64,000 nt of DNA. Source: Paralichthys olivaceus (taxonomy: Eukaryota; Chordata; Actinopteri; Pleuronectiformes; Paralichthyidae). The notes beneath the pieces were generated by a model. It saw only the letters and a program-made list of their open reading frames with translations, ran no database searches and had not been told where the DNA came from. A program made the position numbers and the translations under genes. Where the stretch lies: NCBI RefSeq assembly GCF_024713975.1, contig NC_091111.1:8386501-8450500 (forward strand), in the 5' to 3' direction. Below are positions 13,587 through 24,100 of the stretch, in pieces (position 1 is the stretch's first letter; each line of letters opens with the position of its first letter).

Positions 13587-13730
13587 ATGCACACTGCAAC
13601 CCTGCTGCCTCCCAGCACCGGTCATGCCTTACGGAAGATTCATTCACCACCAATGACATTCCAGCAGGATCCATGTTTACAGCAACTGTTCATTTTGCCA
13701 ATAATTAGCCTCATCACAGTTTCTTTTTAA
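13587..13730 (+). promoter_or_regulatory. Upstream ORF in the mgat2 5' UTR
   Basis: The first ATG after the mgat2 acceptor opens a 47-codon frame that stops at 13728-13730. This is 93 bases before the mgat2 start codon and does not overlap it. The peptide has no recognisable domain. If the 5' exon structure is right, ribosomes would meet this ATG before the main start. Its context (GGTTCATGC) is weak. Confidence 0.45.
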
Positions 13731-13823
13731 TCAAGCCTGCTCCCCGTGCAAAGCACAAAACCACCACCACTGCAACCCTCCGCAATCAAGTTCTCTCGCT
13801 TCGCAAGAGGCTGACCCCCTATC

Positions 13824-15230
13824 ATGAGATTCCGAATCTACAAGAGGAAGGTGGTGATACTGACTCTGGTGGTTGTCATCTGTGGCCTAGCTTTCTGGAG
13901 CAGCGGAAGGCAGAAAAAGAACGACGGTGGATCAATCCCCAAGGAGGTGGAGACGGCGAAGAAAGGCAGCAGCATTAGCAGCAGCAGTATCAGCATCAAC
14001 AATCATATCCAGGTGCAAGTCACGCCTGCAGTCAGCAGGGCACCTGTTCCACCTCCTATTGTACAAGTAAATGACACACATCCAGAAAAAGCAAAGGATA
14101 AAGAGAAGATACCCAAGCCAGAGGTGGATAACACCACTTTAGTCTACCGTGGCATCGTCTTCCAGCTAAATTTTGACCAGACAATAAGAAATGAGGAGAA
14201 GTTTAAAACCTCGCGACAGAAAGACGATCTGGTTGTGTTGGTTCAGGTCCACAATCGACCAGATTACCTTAAGCTATTAGTGGACAGTTTGCGGAAAGTT
14301 AGAGGTGTGGAGAGCATACTGCTGATATTCAGCCATGACTACTGGTCCCCTGAGATAAATAAAGTGGTGGCTTCTGTTGACTTCTGTCAAGTCCTTCAGA
14401 TTTTCTTCCCCTTCAGCATCCAGCTGTACCCACAGGAGTTCCCAGGACATGACCCCAGGGACTGCCCCAGAGACATTCCCAAAAAAGACGCCTTAAACCT
14501 GGGATGCATCAACGCAGAGTACCCCGACTCATTTGGCCACTACCGCGAGGCCAAGTTCTCCCAGACCAAGCACCACTGGTGGTGGAAGCTGCACTTTGTA
14601 TGGGACAGGGTCCGGGCTCTTAAGGACCACAAGGGTCTGGTCTTGCTGATTGAAGAGGACCACTACCTGTCTCCGGACTTTATCCACCTTTTAAAGCTGA
14701 TGTCAGCTCTCAAACGGGAGCAGTGCACAGACTGTGACATCCTCTCACTTGGAAGCTATAGCCACATTGGCTACTCCAGCAAAGCAAATAAGGTGGAGGT
14801 GAAGGCCTGGAAGTCCACTGAGCACAACATGGGGATGGCTCTGGGCAGAGAGACATACCAGAAGCTCCTCCACTGCACCGACACGTTCTGCACTTACGAC
14901 GACTACAACTGGGACTGGTCCTTGCAGCACCTGACCGTGTCCTGCCTGCCCTCTTACTGGAAGGTCATGGTGAGCGAGGCGCCACGGATTTTCCACGCAG
15001 GCGACTGCGGCATGCATCACAAGAAGGCTTCCTGCATGCCCATCAGCCAGAAAACCAAGATAGAAAACATCCTACAGAGCAGCGGGAACCAGCTGTTCCC
15101 AAAGAACCTCCTGATCGCTAAGAGACTGCCAGCCAACGGGGTCGGGGGGGTGGCCCCACACGTGAAAAACGGTGGCTGGGGAGATATCAGGGACCATGAA
15201 CTCTGCAAGAGTTACGTTCGATTACAGTGA
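13824..15230 (+). CDS. mgat2: Alpha-1,6-mannosyl-glycoprotein 2-beta-N-acetylglucosaminyltransferase (GnT-II)
   Basis: This is an intronless 468-residue coding region for GnT-II (GT16 family). In the medial Golgi the enzyme adds GlcNAc in beta-1,2 linkage to the alpha-1,6 mannose arm, converting hybrid into complex N-glycans. It shows type II topology: a short basic cytosolic end (residues 1-9, MRFRIYKRK), a membrane anchor at about 10-26 and a low-complexity Ser/Pro/Lys stem to about 130. The catalytic domain follows, starting DDLVVLVQVHNRPDYLK. The EED metal and nucleotide-binding motif is at 277-279 (LLIEEDHYLSPDF). Two NxS/T sites lie in the stem (N83, N103), and many conserved cysteines are in the C-terminal half. 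The human protein is 447 residues and its coding region is also a single exon; the extra length here is mainly stem. The start is chosen because the cytosolic and membrane-anchor sequence begins there. The C-terminus (SYVRLQ) is intact. Confidence 0.97.
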   Translation: MRFRIYKRKVVILTLVVVICGLAFWSSGRQKKNDGGSIPKEVETAKKGSSISSSSISINNHIQVQVTPAVSRAPVPPPIVQVNDTHPEKAKDKEKIPKPEVDNTTLVYRGIVFQLNFDQTIRNEEKFKTSRQKDDLVVLVQVHNRPDYLKLLVDSLRKVRGVESILLIFSHDYWSPEINKVVASVDFCQVLQIFFPFSIQLYPQEFPGHDPRDCPRDIPKKDALNLGCINAEYPDSFGHYREAKFSQTKHHWWWKLHFVWDRVRALKDHKGLVLLIEEDHYLSPDFIHLLKLMSALKREQCTDCDILSLGSYSHIGYSSKANKVEVKAWKSTEHNMGMALGRETYQKLLHCTDTFCTYDDYNWDWSLQHLTVSCLPSYWKVMVSEAPRIFHAGDCGMHHKKASCMPISQKTKIENILQSSGNQLFPKNLLIAKRLPANGVGGVAPHVKNGGWGDIRDHELCKSYVRLQ

Positions 15231-15351
15231 CCTTAATTGCTACTAATTATATATTATTGTCTCTTTTGCATCCTCTATAAAGAAAAAAGCCTTTTAAAAG
15301 TAAATCTTTATGGAATATTCTTCATATTGCCTGTTTTATTGGACTGTTCTA

Positions 15352-15357
15352 AATAAA
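15352..15357 (+). terminator. mgat2: Poly(A) signal of mgat2
   Basis: AATAAA lies 122 bases after the mgat2 stop codon in an AT-rich 3' UTR. Confidence 0.7.
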
Positions 15358-17799
15358 GACGAATGTTGGATTTTTGGCTTCTTTAACAGAAATATGACTT
15401 TTTAGTGAATTATTTAAGGGATTCTGGAAAAATCCACTTTGGTTTCCAAGTTGTAATGAACAAATACAAATTAAACAAAGTATAATATCAGTTACTTCAA
15501 GTTGACAATAATGTAGAACATAGTAAATCAGAAAGAGCAGGTAAGTGCTCATCAGGGCAGTCATACATTTGGGAGAATCTGTGGACTTACCGTTCCCACA
15601 GCGCATGCATAATTCATTTGAAGTTATTTATATCGCACAAATTTGCTGAGATCAAAAGAGATCCCTGGAGACACCTTGTTCCATTTAAATAATCTCCCAC
15701 TTAGCTGATCTTCAACAGGTTTCTAGATCTCATTACTCCTGTGACTGCAGAAAGACACACTTCAATGACAAACAGAGCAGTAGTCTTCGTTTTTATTCTA
15801 TTGCACTGTCTGGTGTAATAAGTCTTTGGTGCAGAGATTGTTATTTCACAGAACCTGCGCTCGGCTCACCTAGAGAGCTCCCAAGACACTGATACAACTT
15901 CATCTGTTTTGTTGCTGCCACTGAAGACGCATTTTCATTTTAAGTGCTTGGACCACAGCTCAGTATCGACAGTTTCAGCCGAGGCCTGAGCTCAGTGGCT
16001 CCTCTGAAGCTGCATTGATTCCCCTCATCCCCCCCACCCTGCTCCACCAAAGTTTAACAATCGGTTCTGCACACTGTTCAGCCCGGAGCAACTGCAAAGT
16101 TATCGCTGACTGGACTCTCCGTACAGTACATATTAAATATATCCTCTGGCAGACCCTGCTGCAGGGCCTTTCACGATGTAAGGCATGCAGTATATCTTGA
16201 GCACTTGGCTGAGAGATATGTTTCCAGACAGAGTTTTACACTGACTAAGCCTAACAAAGCTTCCTCTGTGAATCTCTGCAGGGTAAGAAGTCCCATTTTA
16301 TTCTCTATCTCGAGAACTTTTAATTCCTAATGCAGTGTGAAGATGTGATGCTGGGACCACTCAAACCGAGGTCACATGACAAGTCAAATTGTGCAGCTGC
16401 TCCCATGGTGGAGGCTCAGTAATTGGGCCTGCACCCCGAGGGACGCGGCTCAGAATAGAATTGAGAATAGGACGAAGTGGCACGGCCCACTCGGTTCTTG
16501 GTGACTAATGGTTAACTGATGCAGGAGCCCTATAAACTGTAACGTGCTGTTGCCACTGAAACCACGTTCTACTTAGTTTGTTTGAGGGCAAGAACACACA
16601 CAAAAACCACAAAGACCTGTGAAATGTTTCACTGGGCCAGTATCTGTACTGTCCATTCAACTTCAGACAGCACATAGATCTATAGTAACAGATCTGTTGG
16701 TGCATTTAGCAGCTGACGAGAATGACAATCTGTTCAGGGTGGAGACCAAAACTGGAGCTAAAAGGAGAAGGAATACTGGACTTTGCTGCATAAACATGTC
16801 ACTGGCTGGTTTGCTTTAAAGGTAATATAGGAATAGTAGTGAAATATTTCCAATTTGTTTCTGACACCCCCAAGTAGCCAATTACATAGTTTGGGGCATT
16901 TTTAAAGGGTGGTGTGCCAGTTTGCAGTTGATTTAGTGCCTCCTGTGGGTTCCAGACATCTGTGCACCTAAATACCCTTTACCTATTAAGGTTTTATCTC
17001 AAGTTACCACACGTAGATGTGGTTATTTAAAATTTAAAGCACGAGAAGATGAACAAGAAAATGACACTAAAGTCTAAGCTCTGTTTTCCAGTGTCATCAT
17101 TTTCATCATCACTACTTCCCAACAGAAGGCATTGCTTTGTGTCTGATCTCACTACAAGTCTCAACAGTGGGCTACAGAAATATCTCAGTGGAATATTTGA
17201 TTGTAAATCTGTCTTAATTTGATCATTTTCATAATCTCTCTAATGCCTAATTTGTTCCAACAATCCAACCGATCAAAAAGTGCACGCCACTTTGCATGCT
17301 TAATTCCATGCATTCATTTTTTTCTACATCCTCTACCTAAACCATCAGGGTTTTTTTGCAACGCATCTCCTGCTGCTCAGTCTCCAGGCCCGAAGCCTTT
17401 ATAGCCATCATTCATCATCATAGCACACTTTTTGCTACATAAACAGAACTTGGGGTCAATATGTGGAGGCATGCAGACGAGGGAATTGCATCACACAGAG
17501 AAGATGATTAAAGCAGGGCCTTACACGAGCGATGGGATTCTCTCTCGCTGCAGCTATTGAATTCCTGTCGAGTGGGACCCATTTCCCCCGAGGATGCCAG
17601 ATTAATGCTGCTGTTACTGTATACGCCACGGCAGTTATTCAAACGGACACTGGGGGTCGGCCGGGCTTGTAAAAATGAATAAATGTGGTCAACACAACGT
17701 AGATTAGAGACAGAAAACAAAACCAGAGCATATATATGGGTATATATATTAGTTTGATGGTGCTTTAGAAGACATCTCTCAAAGTACAAATCCTAATCC

Positions 17800-18060
17800 A
17801 ATACCAAGATGGCGCCACAGACGGCTGCCTCGGTGTGTTTGTGTGCACTTTTTTGTCTTGTTTGCCTCCAGGACTCTGAGATTAGATTGTAGCCGACCCC
17901 TTTGACCCTGGACTCAAAAATTGAGAGCCACTCCCGTCTGTGAGCCATCAGCACCAAAAGTTCACGCCACAAAACTAGTTTTTTCCCAACTGCTGCTGGC
18001 CTCATCAAGGCCTGGGACCCCATCACTCCCCCGCATAAATATCCTCACCCTGAACTCTCC
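17800..18060 (+). mobile_element. Possible LINE 5'-end-like fragment
   Basis: The segment opens CCAAGATGGCGCCACAGACG, the kind of YY1-site start seen at 5' ends of LINEs. GC-richer sequence follows that ends abruptly in AT-rich DNA. No protein frame survives. The evidence is thin, and it could instead be an isolated YY1 site. Confidence 0.3.
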
Positions 18061-18889
18061 GTGGCTAAAAACAGTCACACTGTACAAATATTTTTATACT
18101 GTTTCTTTTTTTATATTTTAATGTTTGCACAAACACACCATAGTAAATTCCTTATGAACTCTGATTCGGACTCTGATCCTGATTGATAGCTGCTCGACAG
18201 TAATGCAAGCGGCCCAGGGGAGAGCGGACAGTCAGTCGGAACCTGTCAAGTGTTGAGTGACACCCTGACAGGATGATCGGGGCCTCTCTCTCTCCGGCTG
18301 ATCACACCTCCCACCCCTCACACTGAGGCCACAGGCTGCTAATGGCTGTGAGTGCTAGTGTTTCTTCCAAAAGTGACTCATAAATTATGGAGGGGCAGTT
18401 TTACTCCCCGCTTGGAGCATCAAGTATATATAAAGAGCTGGATGAAGAGGTAGGAATACACTTATAAAGGGCTAGGGGTGGGGGGGCAGGATGTACATAT
18501 AGACATATGCATGTTTTCCCTCTTTGATCCAGTGATAGATTTATCAAATGTAAGTTAAGTGCTTGCATTTGTTAAAGCAATGCTGCCCCCAACGGGCCAA
18601 CTGGAGCACTAACATGCAGGGATGCTGGAAGGAAGTCAGTTTTGGGTGCTGAGAGAAAGTTGATGTAATAACATGATAAATGCAGGGCTGCAATAAAACT
18701 CACTTTTGTGTTATTTGAACAGCCAACAACATCTGCTGGCAGACTTCACACAACAATAGACAATGAACTTGGCTTTGAGGCAATGAAAGAAACATCTAAC
18801 CAACTACTGCCACCATTGAACTCCTTTCAGATCATGTGATCACAGTCTGCATTCGTGTATCAGTTAGGCTACACAGGAAACACACTGCC

Positions 18890-19090
18890 TTTTTTACTAT
18901 TTTATATCTTCTATTTCTTTTAGTTGTTGACTCTTGTAACACAATTGCATGTTTCATTGCTTCATCTACCTCTTCATGTATAAGCTTTAATATAGTTTAT
19001 GCTTTTATTTGATTTAATAGATTAATGTTATCTTTTTTATTTTTTATAAAGCACTTTGGGCTTCATTTTGTGGAATATTTAAATCTTATG
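18890..19090 (+). mobile_element. Probable LINE 3' tail
   Basis: This T-rich stretch ends with TTTATAAAGCACTTTGGGCTTCATTTTGTGG, closely resembling the AAAGCACTTTGGGCTGCA tail words of fish non-LTR elements. No RT coding remains upstream. Confidence 0.4.
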
Positions 19091-21136
19091 TAGACTTTGT
19101 CTTTATCTCAGGAGACCAGCTTATTGGAATGTTCACTGCATTTTTCTATAATGACATACTTACTTCATGATCGGACTACACTCGGGAATATCAGCTACTC
19201 ATGTAAACATAATTGAAATGTTATTCATAATATGGTCAGTAATGGGAATATTGGCATCCATTTAACATAGTCATAGTAATAAACCTCTGCTCTTGAAGGG
19301 AAACATGGGGTATATTCACAATGAAGCAGCACAATCACAATGTTACACAGAAACATGGGTTTCATGGGGTGATTACTGTATCAACACTTTAAAATAATAA
19401 ACACAATCAGAACGTATAAGTCTGTCAAAGCTGTTTTAATAGGCGTCACATGGAGGAAAAGGCTCCTACTAGTTTAAAATCCTCACTCTTCCTTTTGCGG
19501 GTGCTTGAAACAAACCACCCCCCCACACACTCCAAGCACTCATCTACCATCCGGTGCTGACGTCAGTCAGTTGCTGTTCAACACAGTGTCAAAAAAGGTT
19601 TTGTTCACAAGTTCAGCATCAGTTCAGTTAATTATTACTCACAACAACAGGAGTCACAGAGTTCAGCCCTGTCTGCAGAACATGGTTGTCAGTCGTATTC
19701 GTTAGTTCAAGTGAATTCACACGCACGTCGATGGATGGGACTAGTGCTAACGGGCGAGCGTTAGTTTTCCTGTTGTTTACCTGAGCTCAGAGTGATGGCT
19801 GAATTAGACCGCTGCGTCTGCGCCTACCTGCCTACGTCGTAAAAGGAATCTGCAGCGACAGGCTAGCTAGCATTCAGCACTACCTGTTAGATAAGATTTC
19901 ATAGATCTCTTATACCAAACGTTTCATTAATAAAAAATACACCTGAATTCTCTTTATGTACAACAGAAAAGAAACATTTTCACCTGCATATTCAAGATTC
20001 TTTAATATTAGGTATAGATTTTTCTGTATTAGAAATATCACTATTTTCTGAAATGAGGATCTTTCAACTAATGTAATGATGGTTTCACCCAAAAATCATT
20101 GAAGTACAATATTTACATATAATACAGGGCCCATTTAATCTGAAACAATATTAAAATAAATGTTCAATAGATACAAATGTTTTTTTTAAATTCTATTTAT
20201 ATTTCAACCTTGTCAGGGGAGTCCTTACACACTCCAAAAATGTAAAGCCATTCTCCTCTAACTATTAAGTGCAAACAATTTTTTTCCATGTAAAAAACTA
20301 GGATTGCAGTATCCAGCGTTGAGACAGGAGGCAATAATGCGCTGTTTCCTCAAGTGCTTCCAAAACTGTCCAAAAAATTATATCGCTCATTCTCCACTGT
20401 TATGATTTCAAAATGGGGAAAAAGAAAAAAAGAATCTGTGCAAAATACACTTTTTAGTGTGATACCTGTGACTGAAATATTTGTAAAGGAAGTAAAAAAG
20501 TTTCAGTCTCTCTTGAGCAGGTTTTTAAAGGAATGTGGCTGCACAAGGGATCACCCAGGAGGTTAGAGAATGAAAGAGACTTGGCGTTGAGGATATAATA
20601 AGCTGCTGCTCTAAAAGCAATCCCTCCTCATATTCCCTTTATCTGTGAATACATCTGAAGAAACAAGTATGACCAAATTAAACCCACGCGAAAGGTAAGG
20701 TTGAGGCATTACCACGATGCTTACGCTGTCTTTAGTCTTTACAGAACTACAGGCACAAAGGATCGGGTACGAGAGTTTGTTATTTTCAGATTAGATGTGA
20801 CTTGATATGACCATGGATGTAACAGTGAGCCAGTGAGCCCCTTTCATGAACCTCCTGGATGATTTAAAGCTCGCCCTCCTGCTTCCAATAACACCCTTTT
20901 CACCCCCCACACAAAAGGAGGTCAAGTTTCTAACCCTGGCTCGGTCAACGTCGGTTTATCTGAACACAAGCAGTAACACAAAAGAGAGCATCTGGGTGGT
21001 TTAAGGATGAGAATGAGGGTGACACTGGAGGTCATGTGGTGTGTGACAGTGTGTGAAGAAGCGCTGCAGGGGCCGTGGCCTTGGTCATCCCCGTCTCTGC
21101 TGCATGGAGCTGTCATTAGCAGCACCAGCACTGGGG

Positions 21137-24100
21137 CTATACTACTGTTCCACTGGGGGAGTTGGCTGGGTTGTTTTGAGATGATTGCAATCCCTGTGGA
21201 GAGACAGATAACACACAATGATAACAAACAACAGCGTAATGTGAATGTTATACAAGCGGCAGAATTGTGAGGCCATGAGGTTTACTGTCGGAAGAGGATG
21301 TGCGATCGTAACAATGCAGAGGGTTTTAGTGTAAATCTGAAATAACCGAGATCGAAACACAGTGGCATTAACAGCTTCTGCCTGCTGCGAGAAAATTCCT
21401 GTACTAGAAGCAATGTGAGTTGAGAGGTGTCACATGACAGTGTCCTCGAGAGGCCTGTCACTCACCACTTTCCCAGGCCTAGCCCATGTGCAAACGAAAC
21501 CCTCCTGACAGGCTGTTACCAGACAGTCCTCAAGGAAGATTAACACAGTGAGTCTCTCGTGAGCGATCTTCTTGCACACCAGCGGCTCGAGCAGTGGCAC
21601 CTCATCCATGCGCGGGCACAGCGTCGTGCCCAGAGTCTTAGCCGCGTCGGCCTTTGCCGTCCGCGTCGAGCTGAGCTGGTTGAGCTTGTCGCTGCTCTTG
21701 CTGCTGATGTGACCCATGCTGTGGTTTCGTTTGTGGTCCTTCTCGTGGCGCTCCTTGCGCGAATCGTGCAGCGACAGTGTTGCAAACTTGCTGACTCCAG
21801 TGGCGATAAAAGCACTGTCGATGATACTGTTGCCCTTGGTGGATGTGGTGGTGGTGCTGCTGCTGTTGCTGCTCCCTGTGTGACTGTTGGGGGTGCTGCC
21901 CCCTGCCGGGTTGGAGGAGTGTGGCAAGCTATTGGACCGAGGCAGGGTGTTGGGGAGGGAGTTTGGTGTGTTACCACTGGAGCTGCTATTGCTCACATTG
22001 TCTTTACCATTGGTTCCACTGGGATTAGTAGTGGTGGTGGTGGTGGTGGCGGTGGTTGCGGTGGTTGCGGCGGTTGTGGTGGTGGTGGTGGTGGTAGATA
22101 CAGTAGTAGTACTAGTTTGTCCAGTGGCTGGAGGGCTTGTGGCACTCATAACATTAGTGTGAGTCCTTGTGCGAGACAAAGGAAGATGAGGGAAGAGAAT
22201 GTCCTCTGTAAGGTCCCACAGACACAGCTGAGTATCCTGTCCCACTGAGCCAAACCTGTAGGTCACACTAACAGGCCTACTGTCTGTAGAGTTTCTCTTA
22301 GAAAGCCGAGAGTGAGCGCTGTTCGCTCTGTCTCTGCCTGCACCAAAGTGAATCTGCTCATGGAAGTCCTCGTCACTTCCGCTGAACTCAGCGGGGGGGT
22401 CACCGTCTTCCACGCTGGTGGTACAGTGGTCAAATGCCACCACACTCACCCACGACTTGTGACCGTGCCCCCGTGCGATCACTCTACAGTCTGAAAACGA
22501 CCACACCGTCACCAGGTCATCCTCCCCTCCCGCCACAATGTATCGTCCATCTGGGCTCCAGCACACACACAGTAAGCCACCGAAGTAGCTCTTCATTGTC
22601 CCATGGAGCTCTGCGGCGTCAAAGCCAAATACCCGCAGGAAGCCATCCTGGCTCGCACAAGCCAGAAACTTGCCATCCGGGGAGAAGGCGAACTCATTGA
22701 GCGCACCTTCACCCACTGTCCAGCGGAGTAACGGATTTCGAGCCGACTTGCTCTTGCAGGTATGCACAGCATAGTTTTCACCCTGCTTGAGGAGCTGGTA
22801 GTGAGGTGCTGTCGTGCCACAGGTGTTCTCCACGTTGTACAAGTACATGCTGCCACTGGAGTGAGCCACCAGGAACAGACTCTCTGAACCAGGAACCCAT
22901 CGTACACATGTTACTCTCGACTTGTCTATAAGTCTCTGGGGGAAGAGGGACAAACGAAGACAGAAAGAACAAAACAGGTCAGCCAGGTATTTCATCAATG
23001 AAAGGTAAGATTTGTATAGGTTCTCTAAAAATGCTGACTAAAACCCACCTCTTCATTGAAGAGTTTGCTGGTTTCCTTCTTTATTGGGTCTATGAGCTGC
23101 ACCTGACCAGCGGAGAAGCCCACCAGCAGGGAGACGCTCTCTGCTGTAGCTGTGAGTGGGTTGAAATCATGACACGTGGGCTGCGTTCCTTTATATATCC
23201 TCTTGTCAATGGGCTTACTAAGATCGGCAGCCTAGAATGACAAAAAAGCACACAGATGAGAACATTTAAAAATATGAATTTTTGATTTGCTACAGTAGCT
23301 GTTTGATACTGCTGAGAATAGAAAAAAAAACACGAAGGTTTGACCGAGATAGACAGAATACAGTTTACTACTATTGAATCTAATTCTGGTCGCAATTCCT
23401 CCTCCAAAGAGGCCACTACTACTTTACTCCACAAGTAATCACTGTTTATCTAACAGCTTTTCTTCAAACACTTCTTATACAGCAGTATTGACACTCACTC
23501 TATTTATTCTTAAGCCGCTTTCAGGTATCCTGAAAATGTCTAAAGGAGCTGTATGTGAAAATGCAAATGCCTGAGTGAGTTGCTCTGGAACTTTTGCTAC
23601 CAGCCCCCAAGTAAAATGTCAAGATAATGTACGAGTGAGAATAAAGCAGGAAAAACTTCAAGAATAAAATTTCTCAGGATATATATCACGATATAAATCA
23701 AATCAGCCCCACTGCACTGAGGCGCATTGCTCTGCTCTTGCTCCTCTGATGTTTTCTCATCACTCACAATTAGAACAGATCTTTTTAGAAACCTGCTGAA
23801 TTCATATTTAGGTTGCTAGATGAACGGGGTGTTTTTTCTCCTGCAATGAAGTTAAAACACCTTGTTACATCATGATCTGCACGAGGAAACTTCTCTTCTG
23901 TCTGCAGGAGTGTGTGTGTGTGTGTCTGTGCCTGTGTCTGCTGATCTCTGTTCCTCTCCACACAAGCTGATAATCAAATTTATTAAGTTATTACCAATGG
24001 TGATGGATCATGACTGACGGATCGTTCTTTCACTTTAACCCTGATGTCCTGACTGTGTGCGTCACGTTATGCCTTGTGTTGTGTAGCAAGTTTAAACGTG

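Larger units (their letters stand above)
15358..21136. other. Intergenic region between mgat2 and wdr20 (includes the wdr20 3' UTR)
   Basis: No exon or RNA gene is recognised. The two genes converge here. The part nearest 21136 must hold the wdr20 3' UTR, whose poly(A) site I could not fix. Repeat remnants are listed separately at 17800-18060 and 18890-19090. A small CpG-rich patch lies at about 19700-19870. The rest is ordinary AT-rich sequence. Confidence 0.55.

Noticed and set aside
21559-22248. Long + strand frames of Gly/Val/Cys-rich protein
   Set aside because: They are shadows of the repetitive wdr20 exon 3 on the opposite strand; the (GTG)n tract has no stops in several frames.
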